Source of the DNA: Candidatus Binataceae bacterium
GTDB lineage: Bacteria > Desulfobacterota > Binatia > Binatales > Binataceae
Direction of reading: 5' to 3'
Assembly: GCA_015478645.1 (NCBI GenBank)
Contig: JADMIL010000026.1
Location: 1 to 40,677, forward strand
Length of the DNA stretch: 40,677 nucleotides
Below the pieces are notes generated by a model that saw only the letters and a list, made by a program, of their open reading frames with translations, ran no database searches and was not told the DNA's origin. Made by a program: the position numbers and the translations under genes. Within the stretch, counting starts at the first letter, position 1. Every line of letters begins with the position of its first letter. Shown here one piece after another: positions 26,321 to 35,716 of the stretch.

Positions 26321-26453
26321 CCGCTGTCGCGAAGCTCGCCATTCGACGCGCGCCGTTACGTCAGTGCGGTCCGCGCGGATCCCACGGTAGCCAGCGCCCT
26401 TGGCGCCGGTAATTGATTCACCTGAAATAATCGCTACGCGAGCCGCACAACCC

Positions 26454-26569
26454 TAAGGAACCTCTGCACAAGTTAGGTTGTCATTCTGAGCGCAGCGAAG
26501 AATCCCGGATCCGGGGACCCATTCGCTTCGCTCAGGGCGACAGCGGAGCCTTACGCAGAGGTTCCCTAA
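26454..26569. repeat. MITE-like palindromic repeat, full copy
   Basis: 116-bp element with terminal inverted repeats: GGAACCTCTGC at 26457-26467 and its complement GCAGAGGTTCC at 26555-26565. TA lies just outside each end. Inside it, the arms TCATTCTGAGCGCAGCGAAG and CTTCGCTCAGGGCGACA are imperfectly complementary, so the whole unit folds into a long hairpin. No coding capacity. Related pieces occur at 12683-12745 and at 40625-40677. Confidence 0.9.
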
Positions 26570-26575
26570 TGGCGG

Positions 26576-29044
26576 TCAAAGGCCGTCGGGCGGCAGCTTG
26601 ACCGTGCGGCCGCCGCGGCCGCCGAGCTTGGCGCGGCGCAGGCGCTGTGCGCGCAGCGGCTGCACGGCCGGACGTTGCGCGCCGCTGTCGATGGCGGCCT
26701 CGCCGGCGTTGCGATTTTCGTCGAGCAGCCGCGCCAGGTAGCGCGCCAACTGGTCGTCGAGCACGCGAATCAGCGCGTCAGTCTGCGCGGCCTGCGTGAT
26801 CTTGAGAAAGCCCTCGAGCCGATGGTTGCGATCATGCTGCGCAATCAGCCGCGCGATTGCGCTGTGCGACAGCGCGCCGAGTTTCACCTCGAGCGTCCGG
26901 CGCGCCTGCTCGAACAGATCCTTCAATTCCTCGCGCGGCGAGACCGTGCCGAGCACGAAGCCGCAGCGCGGACAGCAGGGCGTGATCTCGGGCGAGAGCG
27001 GCGCGTCGAGATCGCAACGCACCAGGCGCCCCTCGAGCTGGGCCATCGATACCGCGAGGCCTGCGCCTTCGGGCGCACCGAGCGCGGCGATCGCGTTGAG
27101 CCGGCCGAGCGCCTGGAGATGGCGCCGCGTGTCGTCGGCGATCGGCGCAAGCCGCTCGAGTTCGAGCCGCCACTGCTCATGCGCCGTGCGATAGAACTGC
27201 ACGTAGGTCCATTTGAATTTCTGAAAGCGCGCCTCGAGCGCGTCGAGATTGCGCCCGGCGCCCGCCAGCACCGCCGGATTCACCGCGACGGTCAGCAGTT
27301 GCGATTCGAGTTCGAGCGCGGCGAGCCGCCGATCGCGCGACGGATCGTCGTCGTCGAGCGGATTCAGCCGCGTTGCGGCCAGATACTCGCGCATCAGCTT
27401 GAGCCGCGGCACCGCCCCCGCGACGATCGCCAGCGCCTCGTAGTCGGCGACGATCGCGAGCGCCGCTTCGCGCCGCGGCTGGTCGGCGCCCCGTTCGATC
27501 AGCAGGTCGGCGCCGCCCTCGGCCAATTCGATAAAGTCGGCGAAGGCCTTTTGCTGTACGGATAGCAGCACCGCGCCACTCTCGCGCAATGCCGCGGCGA
27601 GCACCTCGCGATTGCGGTAGGCGCCTTCGAGCGCGCTCGCGATCGCGTCGCCCAGACGCTTGAGCTTGGCGTTGAGCTCGGGCCGCTCGTGCGCCGGCGT
27701 CAGCGTCGCGTCGAAACGGCGGATCAGCGTCAGCGCCGCGTTGAAGGCGGCCACTTCGGGCGCGCCTGCGCCGCGCGGATTGAAGGCGGCCGTACGCGCC
27801 GCGGCGTCATAGGCGATAATTCCGCCGGCGCGCGCCGCGATCGCCGCAAGCAGATCGCCCATCGCCATCGCGCCGCCGCGCGCACCCTCGCCGATCGCCG
27901 GGCCCATGCGCGTGCGCAACTCGCCCAGGCCGAGCGCGCCGGCCGGCCGCGCGGCAACAAAATCCAGGACCAGGATTTCGACCACTGCGCGCGCCGTCTC
28001 GCGGCCCTCGCCAATCGCGGCCGCGTCGGCCGCCGCGTAGGCGATTTTGAGCGCGGCGCGGCCACTGTCGCCGAGCCGCGCGCTCACCGCCCCGCTGATC
28101 GCCGCCGCCTTCATCAGCGCCGCGGGCATCACCAGCCGGTTGAACGTGCGCGCCTCCCGCCACGGCCCAATCAGCTCGCGCATCATCGCCGCCAGCGGAC
28201 CGACGGCGGCGGCGGGCGCCGCCAGCGCGGCTACCGTCGCGGCCGCCACGGGATGGAGCGGGTAAATCGTGCGCGGCTCCCACAGTCCGCAATCAAGGTT
28301 GCGGTAGAGCGCCTCGACGGCCTGCAAGCCCGCGTCGTCGAGCCGCCGCGCACGGCCCATCGCGACCGCGATCGCCTCGTCCGGCGCCGCCGCCACGTTA
28401 AACGCGCGGGCGGCCGCCGGAGCGTCTCCGCGGCCCGCCGCCACCACCACCAGCCGCAGATGCTTCAGCATACGCGCGACTTGCGCAATCGCGGTCAGAT
28501 TTTCCAGCGCCGTTTCGGTGCCGTGCGGGCCGAGGTCGATCGCGATCGTGAGGCCGCGCACGCCCTGGCGCCGCGCGGCCTCGCAGGCAATCGTCAGCGC
28601 TTCGGCACCGCGCATCTCGCGCCACAACGCCGCCGCATGGTTCTCCCCAGCCAGCGTATGCGCGATCAACTCGAGGATGCGCCGGTCGATTTCCGCCGGC
28701 CTCACCCCTTGCGCCGCGTCGACGGCGAGCGTCAGGTAACGGCCGCTCTCGGCCGGCATCGCGCCCGCGCGGGCACTCAAAGCGATTACGTAATTAAGAA
28801 AATGGGTCTTGCCGGCGCCGGCCGGACCACCGATCCAGAACAGCGCGCCTTGCGGCTGATCCAACTGCGCATTGATTGCGTCCCACGCCCGGCTCGCTCC
28901 GCCGGTCAAGCCGAAGCCGGCCACCGTCGCCGCGTCCGGCTCCTCCGTCAGAGTCATGCGCTCGGCCACCTCGGGTCCCAGCTCGACGAACTCGCACGGC
29001 GCCGCATCGGCGATTCCTCGTTGCAACCGCATACGAGATTTCAT
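26576..29044 (-). CDS. Large P-loop ATPase of unknown function
   Basis: About 822 residues from ATG 29044, chosen because GGAG lies about 11 bases upstream; an open frame continues to 29116. Walker A GGPAGAGKT is at 72-80. A hydrophobic strand ending LTIAIDLG (about 165-172) is the likely Walker B, with Asp but no following Glu. The middle is helical and Ala-rich. The C-terminal third contains FKWTYVQFYRTAHEQW and, at about 690, CCPRCGF, a half zinc-ribbon-like pair. Then comes a long helical region and a basic tail (KLGGRGGRTVK). It recalls the broad BrxC/DUF6079 kind of P-loop ATPase seen near phage-defence genes, but this is a weak impression. No partner genes of BREX are nearby. Function unknown. 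Confidence 0.7.
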   Translation of the reverse strand: MKSRMRLQRGIADAAPCEFVELGPEVAERMTLTEEPDAATVAGFGLTGGASRAWDAINAQLDQPQGALFWIGGPAGAGKTHFLNYVIALSARAGAMPAESGRYLTLAVDAAQGVRPAEIDRRILELIAHTLAGENHAAALWREMRGAEALTIACEAARRQGVRGLTIAIDLGPHGTETALENLTAIAQVARMLKHLRLVVVAAGRGDAPAAARAFNVAAAPDEAIAVAMGRARRLDDAGLQAVEALYRNLDCGLWEPRTIYPLHPVAAATVAALAAPAAAVGPLAAMMRELIGPWREARTFNRLVMPAALMKAAAISGAVSARLGDSGRAALKIAYAAADAAAIGEGRETARAVVEILVLDFVAARPAGALGLGELRTRMGPAIGEGARGGAMAMGDLLAAIAARAGGIIAYDAAARTAAFNPRGAGAPEVAAFNAALTLIRRFDATLTPAHERPELNAKLKRLGDAIASALEGAYRNREVLAAALRESGAVLLSVQQKAFADFIELAEGGADLLIERGADQPRREAALAIVADYEALAIVAGAVPRLKLMREYLAATRLNPLDDDDPSRDRRLAALELESQLLTVAVNPAVLAGAGRNLDALEARFQKFKWTYVQFYRTAHEQWRLELERLAPIADDTRRHLQALGRLNAIAALGAPEGAGLAVSMAQLEGRLVRCDLDAPLSPEITPCCPRCGFVLGTVSPREELKDLFEQARRTLEVKLGALSHSAIARLIAQHDRNHRLEGFLKITQAAQTDALIRVLDDQLARYLARLLDENRNAGEAAIDSGAQRPAVQPLRAQRLRRAKLGGRGGRTVKLPPDGL

Positions 29045-29267
29045 ATAGCGTTTGCTCCGGGCAAACCAGACTGAGGGATCAACTCTGTTAAGGCTGCGGC
29101 TGGCTAATTCATGCAAATACCAAATCGCGCGCCGGCAGTCATGCTAATGAATGATCCAGTAGCTATTTCGCGGCTGGTTGAGCAAGCGTCGCTCAGTTCT
29201 GACTAGCTATGCAAAGTAAATTCTGGTTGATTACCACAAAACTTGATATATCGCGCCAAGAGGAACC

Positions 29268-30455
29268 TCAGACGACGCCCTCATTATGCAATGAGTCAAG
29301 CTCCGCGGCGTCGATTCCAATCGCCGCCAGCACTTGCGCCGTATGCTCGCCGAGCATCGGCGGTGGCGCCACCGGCCGCGCCGGATCGTCGGCGGCGGAG
29401 AGTTTGAGTGGCGTGCCCATCACCTTGATCTTCCCGCGCGTGGAAAATTCGCTATCGATCAGCATCCGCCGCCGCACGAGTTCCGGATCGGCCGTCACCT
29501 CGCCGACCGATCTTACGGGGGCGCAGGGAATGCCCTGTTCGATCAGCAGTTCGACTATATCGTCGCGGCGTATTGGCCTGGTCCACGCACTGACAATTTC
29601 GTCAACCTCATCGGCGATAGCGTAGCGGCTCGCATGATCCTTGTAGCCTGGCAAACTGATCAGATCGCCGCGGCGCATCAGCCGCGCGAGCGTGCGCCAA
29701 TGCGCTTCGGTCAGGCAAAAGATAAGAATTTCACCGTCGCTTGCCGGATATATATTCGACGGACAGGCGTTGCGATGGCGATTACCCAGCCGGCCGTAGC
29801 TCTTGCCCTCGAGTTCGTTGGCGATCAGCCCGGTCATCGCGGGCACGCACATGTCGTACATCGAGACTTCGACGCGCTGCCCGCGCCCGGTGCGTCCGCG
29901 CTGGATCAAGGCGGCGAGAATCGCGCTCACCAGATGGCTGCCGGTGCCCATGTCGATAAAGGTCGCGGGCGTGCGCGTGCCCGGACCGTCGGGCTGGCCG
30001 GTGACGCTGATCAGTCCGCAGGCTGCCTGCAACGTGCTATCCATCGCGCCGAGGCGGGCCCACGGCCCGTCTGAGCCGTAGCCCTTGACGGACGCATAGA
30101 TGAGGCGCGGGAAGCGATCGCGGAGCGCGTCGTAGCCGAGGCCCAGCGATTCCATCACGCCGGCGGAATAGTTCTCGGCAATCACGTCGGCGCCTTCGAG
30201 CAGCTTGAGCAGGAGCTCGCGTCCGCGCGGATCTTTGAGATTGAGCGAGACCGACTTTTTGTTGGGATTGAGCATCAAAAAGGCATAATTGACGCCGCCC
30301 GGCGACGCGCCCGGACGCCGCAGATGCTCGCCGGTGCCGGGCGGTTCGATCTTGATCACTTCGGCGCCAAGGTAGGCGAGTTGCAGGGTGCAATAGGGCA
30401 CCGCAAAAATCTGGCCGAGATCGATCACGCGAAGCCCTTCGAGCGGTCGGTCCAT
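29268..30455 (-). CDS. Family III (CaiB/BaiF) CoA-transferase
   Basis: 395-residue CoA-transferase of the CaiB/BaiF family, moving CoA between carboxylic acids through an aspartyl-CoA thioester. The N-terminal PLEGLRVIDLGQIFAVPYCT, KIEPPGTGEHLR and the probable nucleophile Asp in GAMDSTLQAACGL (about 138-150) fit the family. GVNYAFLMLNPNKKSVSLNL is split across the same region. Start ATG 30455 has AGGAAA about nine bases upstream. It follows an acyl-CoA dehydrogenase in the same direction (95 bp between), so it probably activates the acid that the dehydrogenase oxidises. The acid is not identifiable. Confidence 0.9.
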   Translation of the reverse strand: MDRPLEGLRVIDLGQIFAVPYCTLQLAYLGAEVIKIEPPGTGEHLRRPGASPGGVNYAFLMLNPNKKSVSLNLKDPRGRELLLKLLEGADVIAENYSAGVMESLGLGYDALRDRFPRLIYASVKGYGSDGPWARLGAMDSTLQAACGLISVTGQPDGPGTRTPATFIDMGTGSHLVSAILAALIQRGRTGRGQRVEVSMYDMCVPAMTGLIANELEGKSYGRLGNRHRNACPSNIYPASDGEILIFCLTEAHWRTLARLMRRGDLISLPGYKDHASRYAIADEVDEIVSAWTRPIRRDDIVELLIEQGIPCAPVRSVGEVTADPELVRRRMLIDSEFSTRGKIKVMGTPLKLSAADDPARPVAPPPMLGEHTAQVLAAIGIDAAELDSLHNEGVV

Positions 30456-30550
30456 AGTCACACTTTCCTTTCTTTCGTCATTGCGATCGATCGCGGCCGC
30501 GGCGATCCGGTGCGGCAGCGCGTCCCGCCGATCGCGCCGGCGGCGGCGCG

Positions 30551-31714
30551 CTAGCGCAACAGGTTGCGCGCGATAACCATGCGATGGACCTCCGACGGAC
30601 CCTCGCCGATGCGCCGGATGCGCGCCTCGCGGTACCAGCGCTCGAGCGGAAATTCCTTGCTCACGCCGTAGCCACCGTGAATCTGCACTGCGCGATCGAC
30701 GACGCGGCCCAGGACTTCGCTCGAGTAGAGCTTGGCGATCGACGCCTCCATCCGCGCGTCCTCCTTGCGCCCCGACTTCCACGCGCCCTCCCAGATGAGC
30801 CAGCGCGCCGCGCGCAATTCAACTTCCGAATCCGCGATCATCCATTGGATCGCCTGGCGGCGCGCCAGCAGTTCGCCAAAGGTCTTGCGCTGGCGCGCGT
30901 GCGCAATCGCCATTTTGAGCGCGGCGACGCCGATGCCGACGTTGCACGCCGAGTAGGGAAAGCGCAGGCCCGTGAGCAGGTCCATGCACAGCGTCAGGCC
31001 GCCGCCCTCGGGACCCAGGCGCTGCGCCACCGGCACGCGGCAGTCCTCGAAATGCACCACGTTGGGCAGCGCCGACGTGCGCAGTGTCTTGAACGGTTTG
31101 GCGGTGAAGCCGGGCGTGCCCTTTTCGATTATAAATGCAGTGATCCCGCCGCGGCCCGCGCTGGCATCGGTGCGGGTGAAGACCACGCCCCATTCGGCCT
31201 CATGCGCGCGCGAGATGAAAATCTTCTGGCCATTGAGCACGTAATGATCGCCGTCACGCACCGCGCGGCATTGGATCGCGCCGGCCGGATCCGATCCGCC
31301 GCTCGGCTCGGTGATCGCAAAAAACGTATACGTGCCGTTGCGCAGCGTGGGCACCGCGTATTTCTGAATCTGCTCTTCGCTGCCGCCCCAGATGACCGGC
31401 GGCGGCGTGCGCCCGAAGACCCCCGCGCCGGGATTGTAGAGGCCGCCGCGATGCTGGCACATTTCCTCCATCAGCACGCACATCTCGAATAGGCTGAGGC
31501 CGCCGCCGCCATATTTCGCCGGCGAACCCATGCACCACATGCCCGCCGCCTGCACCTTACGCGCGATGCGCCAGTAATCCTCCTCGCCGATTTCGGCCGC
31601 ATCGGGGTCGACGCGCGCCTCGGCCGGAATCACTTCGTCCTTGATTATCCGCTGCACGTTGTCGCGCAGCGCCATGAGTTCCGGCGGTAACTGGTAGCCT
31701 TGCTCGCTCTCCAT
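30551..31714 (-). CDS. Acyl-CoA dehydrogenase
   Basis: FAD-dependent alpha,beta-dehydrogenase of an acyl-CoA, 387 residues. All parts of the fold are present: N-terminal helical domain, FAD-binding middle with AITEPSGGSD, and C-terminal helices with QIHGGYGVSKEFPLERWYR. The likely catalytic base is Glu371 in GEGPSEVHR, the usual position for this family. GGGAG upstream supports ATG 31714. It lies between a DUF4838 protein and a CoA-transferase on the same strand. The substrate chain length is unclear; the spacing and partners suggest a special acid rather than core beta-oxidation. Confidence 0.92.
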   Translation of the reverse strand: MESEQGYQLPPELMALRDNVQRIIKDEVIPAEARVDPDAAEIGEEDYWRIARKVQAAGMWCMGSPAKYGGGGLSLFEMCVLMEEMCQHRGGLYNPGAGVFGRTPPPVIWGGSEEQIQKYAVPTLRNGTYTFFAITEPSGGSDPAGAIQCRAVRDGDHYVLNGQKIFISRAHEAEWGVVFTRTDASAGRGGITAFIIEKGTPGFTAKPFKTLRTSALPNVVHFEDCRVPVAQRLGPEGGGLTLCMDLLTGLRFPYSACNVGIGVAALKMAIAHARQRKTFGELLARRQAIQWMIADSEVELRAARWLIWEGAWKSGRKEDARMEASIAKLYSSEVLGRVVDRAVQIHGGYGVSKEFPLERWYREARIRRIGEGPSEVHRMVIARNLLR

Positions 31715-31784
31715 CGATGCCTCTCCCTTTCCGCTCGCGCATCACGTCCGGCGGCGCGGGGCCGCGGCGGCGCCGGCGCGCGGT

Positions 31785-33596
31785 TCAAGCCGGGTCCGGC
31801 GCGATCCGGCGGCGCAATCGGGCCAGCCAGATTTCCCGGACCCCTTCGCTATCATAAACTCCCCACGTCCCCTTGATTGCCGGATCGATGCCGCGCAGAT
31901 GCTCGATCGCATCGCCAAAAAGTTTAATTGCGGCGTCCGCGCGCGGCCGGCGATCTGTTTCGCCTGCGCCCGCCGCGGCGAGGTAGTCGGCCAGACCGTG
32001 GGTGGCCTCGCTTCCATAGCGCCATAGCGCGCGCTCGGCGGCGCCCAGCCGATCGGCCGCCGGACCCACGACCGCTTCAGCCGCCGCAATCGCCTCGCGC
32101 ATGATCGCGGCCGCCGCACGCAAGTCTCCCATGCGCTGGCCCGCGCCGGCCGGCCCGAGGGCCGGGCGCATCACGCCACCGCCGCCCTCAAGCAGCAGGC
32201 GCGAGGCGCGCGCGATTGCGCGATAGGCGCGGCCCATCGCGGGGGCGCAGCCCGGATGGAGTCCGGCGGCGACGTCGGCGATCGTCTCGTCCGGATCGAA
32301 ATCGGGTGAGCGCGTGCCGCGTACAAAGGCTTCCAGGTTGACCGGATACGCGAACACGCTGAAGGCGCCGAAGGTCAGGCACGAGATGCTCTCGAGGCCG
32401 AGCGCGCGATAGGCGCGCAAATCGCGCGCGATGACGGCCGGCGTGGCGCATCCGAGACCGCCGAACAGAATCGCGTCGGCGTAATACTCAAAGACGTGGC
32501 CGCGGCCGTCGAACAACTCAATGTAGCGTTTTAGCGACTCAAGGTAGCATGGATTGGCGGCGCAGTCCGGGTCGTCGATCGCGTGGCCGTAGCAGCGTTC
32601 GCGCGGCGCCCATTCAAAGGCCACGTTGGGCAATGGATCGAGCGCCGGGTCGGGCGCGAGCGTGTCGTGATAGGCGAGATAAGCGACCGGCACCGGGCGC
32701 GCCGCGCCGGCCGCGGCGGCGATTTCGTTGACCGCCTTCAGATACTGCCGTTGCGGCGAAAGCCCCGCGCACGCGCCGCATCGGCACCACGCGCCGTCGC
32801 GCACGTCGGCGCCCCAGATGTGCAGCAACCCGCATTCGGGATTGTCGCGCAGGTAGCGGACCGCGCCTTCGCGCACGACCGCCAGCGCCGCGGCGTCGGC
32901 GACGCAGAGGTTGCCGCGCGGATTGCGCTGGCCGTCGGCGTCCGCCGGAAAAAATTCGGGATGCGCGGCGAACCGCTCGCGCGGCATAAGCAGTTGCATT
33001 ACGTGCCCGCCATATTCGGCCGCGATGCCACGCTCGGCGAGCGGTGCGATTAATTCGTCGATCTTGAGGCGTGTGTCGCGCTCATGCCGGATGTACGAGA
33101 ATGCGTTGATGCCGCGCGCCGCCATCCACGGCACGAATTCGCGGTCGTGCGCGAGATGCAGCGCGAAGCGATCGGGATGCCCGTAGTGCCAGGTCATGAG
33201 GTCGGAAACGAAGGCGCGTCGCGCAAACGCATAGGGCGCGAAGGGCTTTGCGGCGGCGGCCCTTAGGCGCGCCGGATCGATCCGCGGCAGGAGCGGAGTG
33301 CGGCCCACTGCGACTTGCGCGCCGAGGCGTTCGAGAAATTCGTAGACCGCATGCGCCGCGTTGGCCCTGGCGGCGGCCCGCAGGACGATTGCGCGATCGC
33401 CGCCGGGCAACCTGAGGCTCACGGCTCCGGGCATGCCGGCCGGATCTTCAGCGCACGCGACCGGTTCGGCGAGCATCGCGGTGAGCGATCGCGCCAATTC
33501 GCGCGCGGCAAACGCGTCGACCGTGGCTGAAGCGCCGTCTCCGCGAGCCCAAGTTACGCGATAGCGTGAGGGAGGCGCGCCGGCCGCGGGATTCAT
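31785..33596 (-). CDS. DUF4838 domain protein
   Basis: 603 residues from ATG 33596. The middle has the DUF4838 pattern: NLCVADAAALAVVREGAVRYL, then HIWGADVRDGAWCRCGACAG with a Cys-Gly-Ala-Cys pair, then YLKAVNEIAAA and PVAYLAYHDTLAPDP. DUF4838 proteins often resemble glycoside-hydrolase TIM-barrel proteins, with no agreed reaction. The preceding part is GH20-like helper-domain in style (FLERLGAQVAVGRTPLLPRI). No signal peptide is evident, so it may act inside the cell. First gene of the minus-strand trio with the acyl-CoA dehydrogenase (70 bp away) and CoA-transferase. Confidence 0.8.
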   Translation of the reverse strand: MNPAAGAPPSRYRVTWARGDGASATVDAFAARELARSLTAMLAEPVACAEDPAGMPGAVSLRLPGGDRAIVLRAAARANAAHAVYEFLERLGAQVAVGRTPLLPRIDPARLRAAAAKPFAPYAFARRAFVSDLMTWHYGHPDRFALHLAHDREFVPWMAARGINAFSYIRHERDTRLKIDELIAPLAERGIAAEYGGHVMQLLMPRERFAAHPEFFPADADGQRNPRGNLCVADAAALAVVREGAVRYLRDNPECGLLHIWGADVRDGAWCRCGACAGLSPQRQYLKAVNEIAAAAGAARPVPVAYLAYHDTLAPDPALDPLPNVAFEWAPRERCYGHAIDDPDCAANPCYLESLKRYIELFDGRGHVFEYYADAILFGGLGCATPAVIARDLRAYRALGLESISCLTFGAFSVFAYPVNLEAFVRGTRSPDFDPDETIADVAAGLHPGCAPAMGRAYRAIARASRLLLEGGGGVMRPALGPAGAGQRMGDLRAAAAIMREAIAAAEAVVGPAADRLGAAERALWRYGSEATHGLADYLAAAGAGETDRRPRADAAIKLFGDAIEHLRGIDPAIKGTWGVYDSEGVREIWLARLRRRIAPDPA

Positions 33597-33784
33597 CGCG
33601 AGACGGACTCCTGATGCGCGTGACCCGTCGTTTTGCCGGCCATGGCGGAATGATAACATTATTTGGCGCGATGGGGCGTAACCGGCCGGCGCAACTGCCG
33701 CACGCGCGGTCGGCCGCGGCCGGCGGCGCGCACCTCGACCATCAGGCGGCCACGCGCATCGCGCGACGACACGGAAAGAGACGC

Positions 33785-34846
33785 ATGCCAACTCCGCAGG
33801 AAATTCTCGAACAACTAAAAAAAATCAAATATCCCGGCTTCAGCCGCGATATTGTTTCATTCGGCATCATTAAAGACATCGAAGTCGGAGATGCCGCGAT
33901 TACGGTGATCCTGACGGCCTCAGCGGCCAAACCGGAAGTGACCGCGCAAATTGCCGCGGAGATCGAGCGGACGGTCGGCGCGATGGCGGGCGTGCCGCCG
34001 GTCAGGATCGAACTTGGCGAGGCGCCGCCGGCGCGCACGGCCGGAACGCCGGGGCGGCGCGCGGTTCCGGGCGTGCGCCACGTGGTCGCGGTCGCGAGCG
34101 GCAAGGGCGGCGTCGGCAAATCGACGGTCGCCGTCAACCTGGCGCTCGCGATGCGCGCGCTCGGCTGGCGCGTGGGCCTGATGGACGCCGACGTATACGG
34201 ACCGAGCGTCGCGATGATGGTCGGTGCGCAGGGCGCAGTCGGCGTGACCAAGGATCGCCGCATCGTGCCGCTCGAGCGCTTCGGCATCCGCTACATCTCG
34301 ATGGCGCTTTTTCTCAATGACGAGACCCCGGTCATCTGGCGCGGTCCGATGGTCACGAAACTCGAAAGCGAATTCCTGTTCAACGTCGAATGGGGCGAAC
34401 TCGATTGCCTGGTGCTCGATCTGCCCCCCGGCACCGGCGACGCGCAGTTGACGATTACGCAGCGCGTCGCACTCGACGGCGGCGTGATCGTAACGACGCC
34501 GCAGGAGATCGCTCTGCTCGACGTCAAGCGCGGGATCGCGATGTTCAACGAAGTCGGCGTGCCGGTGCTCGGCGTGATCGAAAACATGAGTTACCATCGA
34601 TGCGCCAAATGCGGCAGTCGCCACGAAATCTTTGCCCACGGCGGCGGCGCGAGGATGGCGCGGGAGCTGGGCGTGCCGTTGCTCGGCGAGCTGCCGCTCG
34701 CGCGCGAGCTGCGCGAGGGCGGCGACCATGCGAATCCTTTGGTCGTGGCCCACCCCGAGCATCCGCTGAGCGATGCGTTCAAGGCGGTCGCGGCCAATGT
34801 GATCGCGCATCTGTCGCACGCGCCTGCCGCCGCGCGTGCGGATTAG
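33785..34846 (+). CDS. Mrp/NBP35-type Fe-S cluster carrier ATPase
   Basis: ParA-type P-loop ATPase thought to carry Fe-S clusters (ApbC/Mrp/NBP35 family), 353 residues. An N-terminal DUF59-like domain (about 1-80, LKKIKYPGFSRDIVSFGIIK) is followed by the deviant Walker A GKGGVGKST (106-114), DADVYGPS, and DLPPGTGDAQLT. CAKCG in MSYHRCAKCG (about 270) is the CxxC pair that binds the cluster in the dimer. GGAAAGAG lies seven bases before ATG 33785. Sits alone on the plus strand upstream of a glycosyltransferase with only two bases between. Confidence 0.93.
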   Translation: MPTPQEILEQLKKIKYPGFSRDIVSFGIIKDIEVGDAAITVILTASAAKPEVTAQIAAEIERTVGAMAGVPPVRIELGEAPPARTAGTPGRRAVPGVRHVVAVASGKGGVGKSTVAVNLALAMRALGWRVGLMDADVYGPSVAMMVGAQGAVGVTKDRRIVPLERFGIRYISMALFLNDETPVIWRGPMVTKLESEFLFNVEWGELDCLVLDLPPGTGDAQLTITQRVALDGGVIVTTPQEIALLDVKRGIAMFNEVGVPVLGVIENMSYHRCAKCGSRHEIFAHGGGARMARELGVPLLGELPLARELREGGDHANPLVVAHPEHPLSDAFKAVAANVIAHLSHAPAAARAD

Positions 34847-34848
34847 CG

Positions 34849-35610
34849 ATGGGCGCGCGGCCGACCATCTCGGCAATCGTCATCACGCGCGACGAAGAGG
34901 AGCTGATCGGCCAATGCATTGCGAGCGCCGCGTTTTGCGATGAAGTGATCGTCGTCGATTCGTTCTCGACCGATCGCACGGTGGCGATCGCCCGCGGCCT
35001 GGGCGCGCGAGTCTTCGAACAAGAATTTGCCGGCTACGTCGGACAGAAGCAGGCGGCACTCGATCGCGCGACCTCGGAATGGGTGCTGCTGCTCGACGCC
35101 GACGAGCAGGCGACGTGGGCGTTGGCGCGCGAGATCGAACACACGATTGCCTGCGCCGGCGCGGCCGACGGCTACCGCATCCAGCGCGTGCTCTATCATC
35201 TCGGTCATTACTACACGCGGCCGATTTACCGCGATCGTCCGGTGCGCCTGTTTCGCCGCGGCCGCGGCCATATTGGCGGCGTCGATCCGCACGACAAGGT
35301 GATCGTTGCGGGCGGCGTCGCCAGCCTCAAGGCGCCGATTCTGCATTTCAGCTATCGCGACATCGCCGACCACGTCGCGACCATCAATCGCTTTAGCACG
35401 CGCGGCGCAGCCGGGCTCACGCCGTCGCCGTTCGCGCCGATCCAGATGTTCAGTCATGCGGTCTGGCGCTTCTTCAATTTCTATATCCTGCGCGGCGGCT
35501 TTCTCGACGGCGGACGCGGCCTTTACGCCGCGATGACCGCGGCATTCTACGTTTTCCTGAAATACGCCAAGGCTTACGAACGGCGGCTCAAGACTCTCCA
35601 TCCGCGGTAA
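34849..35610 (+). CDS. Glycosyltransferase family 2, WaaE-like
   Basis: 253-residue GT-A transferase that adds a sugar to a lipid or core oligosaccharide at the cytoplasmic face. ISAIVITRDEEELIGQCI (about 7-24), DEVIVVDSFSTDRT and LLLDADEQ (the metal-binding DxD-type position) match the WaaE/KdtX group of LPS-core beta-glucosyltransferases. The C-terminus is amphipathic and basic (YAKAYERRLKTLHPR), as in peripheral membrane transferases. Begins two bases after the Mrp gene. The two ABC exporter genes follow on the same strand. The acceptor is not identifiable. Confidence 0.88.
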   Translation: MGARPTISAIVITRDEEELIGQCIASAAFCDEVIVVDSFSTDRTVAIARGLGARVFEQEFAGYVGQKQAALDRATSEWVLLLDADEQATWALAREIEHTIACAGAADGYRIQRVLYHLGHYYTRPIYRDRPVRLFRRGRGHIGGVDPHDKVIVAGGVASLKAPILHFSYRDIADHVATINRFSTRGAAGLTPSPFAPIQMFSHAVWRFFNFYILRGGFLDGGRGLYAAMTAAFYVFLKYAKAYERRLKTLHPR

Positions 35611-35716
35611 TCCGCGGCCGCCGCGAGCGGTCGTGGGCGCCCCATGATGAAGCGCGCGAACGAGCCTCGGCGGGCGCGATTTTGTCCCTGTGGTCTGCTA
35701 ACGTGACTTAGTCCAA

